From: Vitrella brassicaformis
Taxonomy: Eukaryota; Sar; Vitrellaceae
Reading direction: 5' to 3'
DNA: 27,494 nt
Assembly: GCA_001179505.1 (NCBI GenBank)
Contig: CDMY01000251.1
Span: forward strand, 115,401-142,894
A program made the translations under genes and the position numbers. The notes under the pieces are model-generated. The model saw only the letters and a program-made list of their open reading frames with translations, did no database searches and was not told the origin of the DNA. Of this stretch, positions 20,244 to 27,494 are shown one piece after another; position 1 is the first letter of the stretch, and each line of letters opens with the position of its first letter.

Positions 20244-20542
20244 TTGATTGGCTGACTGACTGGCCATTGGCCGCCCAACAGCGGCACGGATCCAAACGCT
20301 CTTTCTGTACACTCAGGTCCATCCATCCGTCTATCCATCTGGCACCGAGACACCATCCACACGTGGTCAGTCAGTCATTATGGCACAGAACACACAGTGT
20401 CGACACAACAAAACCCATACATACTAACTATCCTCTGACTGACTGGCATGCTACCGTTAGTACAAGTATGCCGCCCTCGTCTTGTCTCATCTCATGTCGG
20501 ACACGGCTCGAGTGCACCCAAGCAGCAAGCCACAGATACATA

Positions 20543-20994
20543 TCAAAATCCAGATCTGCCAGGCACAACCTCATAACCATACCCGTAGCCACTGTCCACT
20601 GCCGGGGGCGGTGGCGGTAGCGGCTGCGGCCGCGCGCGGCCTCTCCGCTGTGGTGGCGGTTGCTGCTGCTGGAACACCTGGTCCTCCTCAATGCCCTCCC
20701 GCGCCTCAGCCACGAGCGCATCATCGATCCACGTGCCTCCTGGTGGTGGTGCCTCCTCCTCGAATGCGTCCTCTCCCTCTCCGCCTTCTTCGTCTTCGCT
20801 TTCATCGGGTATCTCCCCCCCGGTGCCCGTTGCCTCCTCATACAGCACCTCCTCCAGCAACACACGGTCCCTCGACGAGCTGTCCAGCGGCTGCTCCTCC
20901 CGCACCTACATCGATAAAGACACACAATATGTATGGCACACAACGCCATTGTGGATGGATGGATGGATGGACGGACGGATGCGTCTCTCTCGCG

Positions 20995-21029
<35 letters not shown>

Positions 21030-24000
21030 TGTGTGTCTCACAGGGTATCGGTCGATGCGCCTGACGGCGGCAGCAGCGAGTTCGGGCACCTGGGCGCTGA
21101 CGACGCGGTCCCGGATGTACCCATGGGGCAGAGACGACAGCTGGCGGAGCACCTCGGCTGTACGCCTGAATGCAGTCAATGCAATGCAGCCACACATCAA
21201 TTCAATGGTGAATGAGTGAGTGAGTGAGTGAGTGAGGCAGGCGCGAGGGATGGCGGGTCGGGTGTCTGTGGTGGCTTGGCTGACCGTATGAGGCTGCAGA
21301 GGTCTCCCTGCTCGAGGTTGGTTCGTGCGGTGAGCTCCTCCCAGCTCATGCCGTCTGCCCACGCCTCCACCAGACTGGCCGTGTTGATGTCCACAGGGAT
21401 GCTGAGGTCAATCAACTCACTGAACCACACACACACACACACACACACACATGGGTGGTGGTGACGTGTGTGTATGTGTGTGGTGTTTCACGAGCGCACT
21501 TTTCCTGGTCTTCCCTGAGCCTCTCGGCGTGGTCTTCCAGTTCGGACACAGCGTCCATCAGCGCAGACGACGGACGCACCCTGACACACACCGCGCCGCA
21601 CCCAAGGCGACACACACATACTCCCCTCCTCGCTGCCCTCCTCTTTGATTGTTTGATCTCACTGACTGACTGACTGACTGACTTGATGTCCGAAGCCTTG
21701 CGCGAGAAGTCCTTGGTGACGGCGTGTATGAGGCCCGCAAACTGTGACGGGTTGAGGCGGTCGATGACAGGCTCCCAACACACCACATGGCCCAGCCACA
21801 GCTCATTGGCGGCGTTGAGGTAGCCCACCAGTGAGCCGAATGAGGTCGGCACGAACTCGTCGGTGAGTGCGCCCCACTTGGCGAGGACTCTGCCGACGGC
21901 GAGGAACTCCTGCCATGGCGGCCGCGTGAGGCTGCCGTAGGCCTCCTTGAGCTCGTTGAGCTGGGCCGTACGGGCGGACCTGTTGCCGCGCTTCAACTGC
22001 TTCTCCAACGCTAGCAGATCCAAACCCATCCTCAAGACCTGCAGGGACACACAGACGTGGGTGTAGTGTGGTGTGGTGTATCTGCATTCTCTTTCACTTC
22101 ACTCAGGCACCTCACCTGCTGCCTGTCTGTGCGCGTGTGAATGGCCGCCTCTTCCAGGTTCCTCTGCGCCCGCTCCACCACCTTGGTCTGCCGCGCCACG
22201 GCGGGCGGCTGCACGGCTGCTGCGGGCGGCACCACCTCGCTCCCCACCTCCTCACACAGATCATACAGGATCGCCCCCTGACGGTCCGTCGGCTCGTCAG
22301 GCATCTCCAGCCAATACAGACCCGGCAGCACCTCGCCCCACACAGGGCCATCGCCCTCTCCCTGCCGCTGCTGTTGGTTGAGCCACACGGCCATGGTGTC
22401 CACGACGGTTCGTGCGTCGGGGTATGGCAGCCCCACTTGGCTGCGGGGGTCCAGGTTGACGATGGCGTTGGGGCATGCGACCACCAGCTGGCCGGTGGTG
22501 GTCAGCACTATTGCCAGGGGGGCCCGGGCAAGGGCACCCGTTGAGAGCTGGGGGGGTCTGAATTGCTGGTCGAGCAGGCCGACGAATGCCCCCACCTCGC
22601 CGTTGATGAGCTCGACGGCCCCGCCCTTGCGGAAGGTGGGCAGCATCTTGCTCACGGCCGCCGCACGGTCTGCCTCTGCGCTGGTGCGGACCGTTGACAG
22701 CCTGCATCACATCACACGCGATGCAGCCACAGACCACGTGTGTCGAAAGGGGGGTGATGTGTGTGTCTGTGTCTGTGCGTGTGTGTGTGTGTGTGTGTGT
22801 GGACTGACTGACTCACTGACCAGTCCTTCTCTGCCTGCAGCCGCTGGAATGCCCTGCGATAGATGTCGAGCTCGTTCATGTCCACGCCCATCTGCAGGCA
22901 GCCAGGAGGCTACACACATTCCTTCCGCCCACCCACACCACACCGCCCATAGGCACGCACCTCTCGCAATCTCTGTCTGGTGTCGTTGATCCTCTCCTTG
23001 GCCACTGCAGGGTCGAGTATTTCCATCCTGCCCTCGGCCTCCCGCCGTCGGGCCTGCAGGAATACCCCGAAGCTCTTCTCTATCAGCTCGCGGCTCTTGC
23101 TCAGGTCCCGCACCCGCAGCACGTTGGTGGCCAGGCCGTACGTGATGCGGAACTGGCTCTTGATCGAGTCCAAAGGGGCCAGCAGCGTCATCGCCGCCTC
23201 ACGAGCGTCAGTCCTGCCGTATATATGCCAGCCACACACACACACAAACGTACACCTATGCGATGCGACAAGGAAGGGACGGAGGCACATCCACCCAGCC
23301 ACCCACCCCACCTGTCGCTGCGAATGAGTACGACGGATCCCTCGTGGTCTTTGCCTCTCCTGCCGGCCCTGCCGGCCATCTGCAGCAGCTGCGAGGTGGA
23401 CAGCCGCGTGAGGCCCTCGCTGCCGTACTTGCGCAGCACCGTGATGGCCGTCGTGCGGGCTGGCATGTTGACGCCGGCAGCTAGGGTCTCAGTCGCGAAC
23501 AGCACTTTGATCAGATTGGCGTTGAAAAGCTCCTCCAACAAGATCTGACAGACAGACAGACAGACAGACGGTGAGAGACAGAGAGTGGTGCATCCATGTA
23601 TGCCATCGGCTGGCTGGCTGAGCCACCTGCCTACCTACCTTGTATAGTGGCAGCAGGCCCGCGTGGTGGCTGCCAATGCCCTACACCACACGCATCACAT
23701 CACATCACACACAGAACCGACCATCATGGGTACGCAGGCATGAAGCACCCAGCCCATCCCCCCTTCCCCCTCCCCCCTCCCACCTTTCTGAGTAGACCAA
23801 TCCTCCATGGCTCAATGAGCAGCTCCGGGTTTTCCTGCGCAAACTCCCGCAGCTTGGCCTGCACGGCCTGCTTCTCGGCCTCGCTCAGCAGCTCCATGCT
23901 GTCGGCCGCCAGCCGACGGGCACTGCTGTCGCAGCCAGACCTGCATGCCATGAAGAAGACACACGAATGACATGTGTGTGTCGTGGGTGTGCGTGTGTGG

Positions 24001-25870
24001 GTGGGGGGGGTGTCCCCCGCAGGGAATCAAGGTAGCCAACGTACCTGGAGAACATGAAAATGATTGCCGGCAGCAGCTGCTTCTTGCGCATCTGCGACAC
24101 GAGCTTCGACAGAGTGGGCGTCTCTGCGTCAGCTATCTGATCCACACAATAAATATTCAACAAACGGCACCCTGTTATGTGTCGCCCGAATGCTTCCCCT
24201 CCCCTCCCCTCTCTGTCTGTCGCTGTTTGCTTGCCTGTTTGGCGCTGACGAGGGACTGCAGGGATCGCTCCTTGCGGCCCTCGAACTGGTCGACGTCGTC
24301 ATCGTCATAGCTCATGAGCTTCTTGAGTTGCCGCGCCCGCCGCCCACCGCGGCCTCCGTTGTTGGACTGCCGCCTCAGCCTCGCCTCGATCCCGGGACGG
24401 TGACGCTTCACCAACGAACGAATCGTATCCCTGACACACACACACACATACACAGCGCAGGAGGCCACAAGCGAGAAGGGAGAATGGCACGAATGCATCC
24501 TTCCTTGTCGGTGCGGCTGAGGGTGATTGCATACTCACTTGCGAAGGTCTTCAAAGACGGGGTTGAGGGGTATAAGCGGCGCTCGAGGCTTCTTGGGTGT
24601 GATGATCTTGCCCTCGCTGGCCCGCAGCCCCCCCGCCAGCTCCAGGATGTCCTCCTCGGCGGCCATGTCCTCCTCCTCCCCCTCAAGCAACGGCACGCCG
24701 TTGCGCGCGCCGGGGCCCGCTTCCGCATCTCTGAAGAGGGGGTAGAGGCCCTTGTTGGTGGCGAACATGTATCGGAGTGGGACAGGGCGGTGCTCAGACA
24801 CGACCAGGTCAGTAGGGCCGTGGACGCCGGCGAGCCAGTCTTTAAGGTCCATTGGGTTGGCCATGGTGGCGCTGAGGCCGACGATGTTGATGTGTTTGGG
24901 GCAGTTGATGACGCACTCCTCCCACACGGTGCCCCGGCTGGGATCGTTGATGTAGTGGAATTCGTCGAATATCACCGACACCGTCTCGCCAGTCAGCTTG
25001 GACGGCACGTAGCTGTACTCGTCCTCGCGGATCGCCTCACCGTACAAAATGTTCCGGAACACCTCTGTCGTCATCACCAGCACAGGCGCCTCACGATTGC
25101 GCACCACGTCGCCCGTCAGGAGGCCGACGGTCTCCTCGCCGTAGATCTGCTGGAAGTCCGAGAACTTTTGGTTGCTGAGAGCCTTGAGGGGCGACGTGTA
25201 GAAGACCTTGCGGCCGCGGGCAAGGGCGAACCAGATCGCCATCTCGGATATCACCGTCTTGCCGCTCCCTGATTAACGCCCAGACACACACACACACATT
25301 CACATACACCCACGATGACAAGCCTCCTTGCTTTCTCTTCTGAGGGCAGACAGACAGCTGGGCTGGCTGACCTGTTGGTGCCGAGACGATGACGTTCCTG
25401 CTCTTGAGTATGCTCCGGAGCGCCTCCACTTGGAAGGCATCCAGGGTGAAAGGAAACAGCGCCTTCATCAGTTCCTCCATCTCGCCGTTAGTCAGATAAT
25501 CGCTGCCCGCCCGGGACGTTATCACCGCCTCCAGCAGATTGATGGCCGCCGGCGACCCCGCCACACGCCGAATGTCTTCAACACTCACAGGCAAGGACAT
25601 GCCGTCATGCATAGCACCAACAGGCGCAGCATCGTCCGTTCGTGTCGGGGTGCGGCGGGCGTGCAGATGCGTTGATGCGCGTCGGACTGCTGCAGATCTT
25701 CGTCTGCGCGGTGTTCCGGACGACCGCATGGGCGCGTTGAGAGTGCTGAATGCGCTCACTTGAATGGGCGAGGCGAGGAAGAGCAGGCAGATAAGCATAA
25801 CGAAGGGGATGAACTGGCACCTTCTCCACTGAACGACGCCCCGCATGCCGCCGCGCCGCCTCGATTGCAT
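20543..25870 (-). CDS. ISE2: Plastid-targeted SKI2-like DExH RNA helicase, ISE2/DExH15 type
   Basis: Fifteen minus-strand exons give 1,305 residues: 25870-25372, 25268-24539, 24430-24235, 24136-24045, 23940-23784, 23680-23639, 23544-23312, 23213-22961, 22891-22821, 22701-22116, 22038-21683, 21580-21500, 21419-21285, 21165-21042 and 20905-20543. The helicase core has SAPTGSGKT (163-171), DEFH (268-271), SAT (299-301), GIGSHHAGLLPLYK and QMAGRAGRRG (627-636), then LDSIKSQFRITYGL, all as in SKI2/MTR4 proteins. The C-terminal DSHCT-like part (about 950-1185; PPWQEFLAVGRVL, NELWLGHV, LVEAWADGMSWEEL, RRTAEVLRQL) fits the plant chloroplast ISE2 group better than cytosolic SKI2. The N-terminus has a signal-peptide-like segment ending in VSAF, followed by an Arg/Ser/Thr-rich, acid-poor stretch, as expected for import into a complex plastid. 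A 120-residue Glu- and Gln/Pro-rich tail is unusual. In plants ISE2 acts in chloroplast RNA processing. Exon 3 may instead end at 24250 (GTCAGC), removing five residues. Confidence 0.85.
21013..21036. repeat. (GT)n microsatellite within a helicase intron
   Basis: A GT run directly after a CT run, inside the intron between the last two helicase exons. Similar CA/GT runs occupy most introns of this window. Confidence 0.85.
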
Positions 25871-26095
25871 CGCTCAGGACATCGGCAATGCAGCTGATCT
25901 GGCAATCCGTCGACAAGATCTGAGCAGAAGTTGACTTGGCGCGATGGCAAGGGATCAAAGCTTTCCAAGCGCGGGGTCTCGGAGGAGATTGCGTTGCGAG
26001 CTTCTGAGGATGCGAGCTTGAAGCCGGAGGTCAAGATCTTCCCCAGACCCGTCGTTTGGAGTTGATATCCCGTTGAGTTGCTATCCCGACGGCAG
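25871..26095. promoter_or_regulatory. Short divergent promoter region (helicase / orphan membrane protein)
   Basis: Only 225 bases separate the two start codons, so the genes probably share a bidirectional promoter. I see no TATA box or named motif. The helicase start could also be the in-frame ATG at 25846, which would bring the signal anchor closer to the N-terminus. Confidence 0.55.
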
Positions 26096-27423
26096 ATGTC
26101 GCACGACGAGACCAATTCCGAGACTGATCTTCATCAGCCTGACGACGTCGATTACTCATCGTCATCGGCCATCAGACGGCCACCGCCCGTCCCACAGGCC
26201 ACGCCTCAGCCAAGAGAAGCCGAGGGCAACACTGCTGCGCCGGCTGTCCACTTCAAGACTCTCGCCTTTGGCGCGTGGAGGTGCGCCTGTGTGGCGGGCA
26301 CATATCTGTGGGCTGTGATCGGCTTCGTTGTGGCACCCTATTTCATGAACACCGTCCGAGCTGATGTGAGCGGTTGCAGGAGGACGCCTGTGGCTGGCTT
26401 CGGTGTCCCACAGGGTGGTGCATTACCGATGAGGAGGCGGCCATTCAGAACAGGTCAGTCAGTCACATTCTCATACATTGACTGACTCGTCCCATTAGAA
26501 TTGTCTGCGCGTCCTGTCCTCCACTTCTTTCGCCGACCGACAGATCTGTCTGTTCCTGGCCGCCCCAGCCTGTCGGTGCTGATGTCCCTGCCATCTGAGT
26601 CGAAGCTGCGTCGCGTGGAGGAGCTCTCCAAGGAGGACTTTGCGGGCATGCCCATTCGGCGCCCCCCCGCCCCTTTCCGCTCCCCTGCGGTGTCGCGTCC
26701 GTCGTGGGCGCCCGACTGGCGGCGGCCGTATTTGTATGACGAGGAGGACATCGCCAACAGCACATGGGAGATCGCTTCCTTCTTCAAACAGGACTATGAC
26801 AGGCTCAAGAGAGGAGACCAAACCGCTGTCTACAGGCAAGCAGGTTGACACGAGGATTGGGGAGGGAAGCGAAAAGCGCTCCATGGTGTGTGTGTGTGTG
26901 TGTGTGTCATCAGGACGGTTGTGAGGTGTAACGATGACGACACGGTGGCATGGGCGGACTTGTCGTGGCCCCGTCAGCAAGGGACGTGGCGCTTTGACGG
27001 CGACGCTTACCTGACCATCCGTCGGTCGCTGGGTGGTGGGCTGCTGGGCCGTCGGCTCTTCAAGACCTATGCGTTGCGCAACTACTACTACTGCGAGGGC
27101 ATTATCCAGGGCTGGAGGCCCTGGCAACCCATCGAACAACTCGGCTTCTTTCAGGTACGGCCGCCTAGCCCCACCTGCCTGCCGTATGTATTTGTATGCA
27201 TCATTTTGTCTTGGTCCTTACCTTAAAGGCTCGTCGGTTGGGCTTCAGTGATGCGGAGAGGGGTCCCCCGCCATGGCTGGACCGGACCGAGGAGAGGAGC
27301 CTGGAGTGGGTGAGGGATGCACGTGCCCGAAGAGAGAAGAAACGGAGGAAACTCAGATGGAAGGAACGGCTGTGGGAGCTGGACGAGCTCTACGCCAACC
27401 TCAAAGATACGGGAGCCAGTTGA
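26096..27423 (+). CDS. Membrane-anchored protein of unknown function
   Basis: I do not recognise this family. Four exons (26096-26453, 26544-26835, 26914-27154, 27229-27423) give 361 residues ending in TGA. Residues 1-50 are acidic and Pro/Ser-rich. A single hydrophobic helix lies at about 60-83 (WRCACVAGTYLWAVIGFVV). The soluble part contains PDWRRPYLYDEEDIANSTWE, then a Trp/Tyr-rich core (WPRQQGTWRFDGDAYLTI, KTYALRNYYYCEGIIQG, WQPIEQLGFFQARRLGF) that looks like a conserved domain. It ends with a Lys/Arg-rich coiled-coil-like helix. The second intron must begin at a GC donor (TACAG|GCAAGC), because the only nearby GT leads to a stop. With no leader before the helix, the helix is probably an anchor; the compartment is unknown. 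A plastid or mitochondrial role, suggested by the divergent plastid helicase neighbour, is speculation. Confidence 0.7.
26836..26837 (+). other. GC splice donor in the orphan membrane-protein gene
   Basis: ACAG|GCAAGC matches the strong GC-donor consensus. Splicing here joins AG with G-ACG-GTT and keeps the frame. Using the GT at 26842-26843 gives an in-frame TGA a few codons into the next exon. Confidence 0.7.
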
Positions 27424-27478
27424 TATCAACGCCCAAGGCATTTTCGGCGAGCGAGATCAAGGTGGCTGACTGGGTGAA

Positions 27479-27494
27479 GGGGGGGGGGGGGGGG
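27479..27494. repeat. Homopolymer G run at right edge
   Basis: Sixteen G residues close the window, mirroring the left edge. This probably marks a contig end. Confidence 0.9.

Larger units (their letters stand above)
18804..20542. other. Long tail-to-tail gap rich in simple repeats
   Basis: This 1.7-kb region lies between the 3' ends of the giant receptor and the helicase. It is dominated by GT, CTGT/CAGA and GATA-like microsatellites. Several long open frames on both strands are translations of these repeats (runs of Cys/Val/Ser-Leu or Thr-His) and are not credible genes. It also holds a long hairpin (19753-19858) and a 14-base palindrome (20230-20243). Confidence 0.7.

Noticed and set aside
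18804-20542. Transposable element
   Set aside because: There is no transposase or reverse transcriptase frame, no long terminal repeats and no clear target-site duplication. Apart from the hairpin, only microsatellites are present.

Overview
This is nuclear DNA from a eukaryote with small, frequent introns. Seven of the eight genes can be rebuilt as spliced models in which every exon joins in frame; the eighth is a single exon. Coding sequence is GC-rich. Introns are about 40 to 330 bases and full of CA/GT, CAGA/CTGT and TCCA microsatellites. The best guess for the source is a chromerid-type alga (photosynthetic alveolate, for example Vitrella). I base this on a SKI2-like helicase of the plant plastid ISE2 type with a bipartite plastid leader, on a huge PAN/C-type-lectin surface protein of the kind common around Apicomplexa, and on gene style. 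This is inference; another alga with a complex plastid is possible. Both ends of the window are homopolymer G runs, so the window is probably a whole contig.

Layout from left to right: (1) 53-791 (+), the 3' end of COG2, a Golgi tethering subunit. (2) 1150-2554 (-), a metallo-beta-lactamase-fold hydrolase of the RNase Z/AtsA type. (3) 3374-4357 (-), a small secreted orphan protein with a 10-residue tandem repeat. (4) 5036-5992 (+), an intronless gamma-glutamylcyclotransferase-like protein with a polyglutamine tract and two C-terminal membrane segments. (5) 6256-8346 (-), a secreted CBM9-like carbohydrate-binding protein. (6) 9009-18803 (+), a 26-exon gene for a predicted 2,460-residue type I membrane protein: PAN, PAN, malectin, Ig/PKD-like modules, IPT/TIG, a sugar-dehydrogenase-like beta-propeller, IPT/TIG, PAN, PAN, C-type lectin, acidic stalk, membrane helix, cytoplasmic tail. 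(7) 20543-25870 (-), the plastid ISE2-like DExH RNA helicase. (8) 26096-27423 (+), an orphan membrane-anchored protein.

The genes mostly alternate between head-to-head and tail-to-tail pairs. Short divergent promoter regions lie at 4358-5035, 8347-9008 and 25871-26095. They do not form one pathway. The clearest functional link is the divergent pair CBM9 protein and giant lectin, both secretory and both carded for carbohydrate binding.

The most interesting items are the giant mosaic receptor with its embedded propeller and duplicated PAN pairs, the plastid-targeted helicase, a nested hairpin of about 106 bases in the tail-to-tail gap at 19753-19858, reading-frame-supported GC-AG introns, and introns whose 5' and 3' halves are complementary microsatellites.
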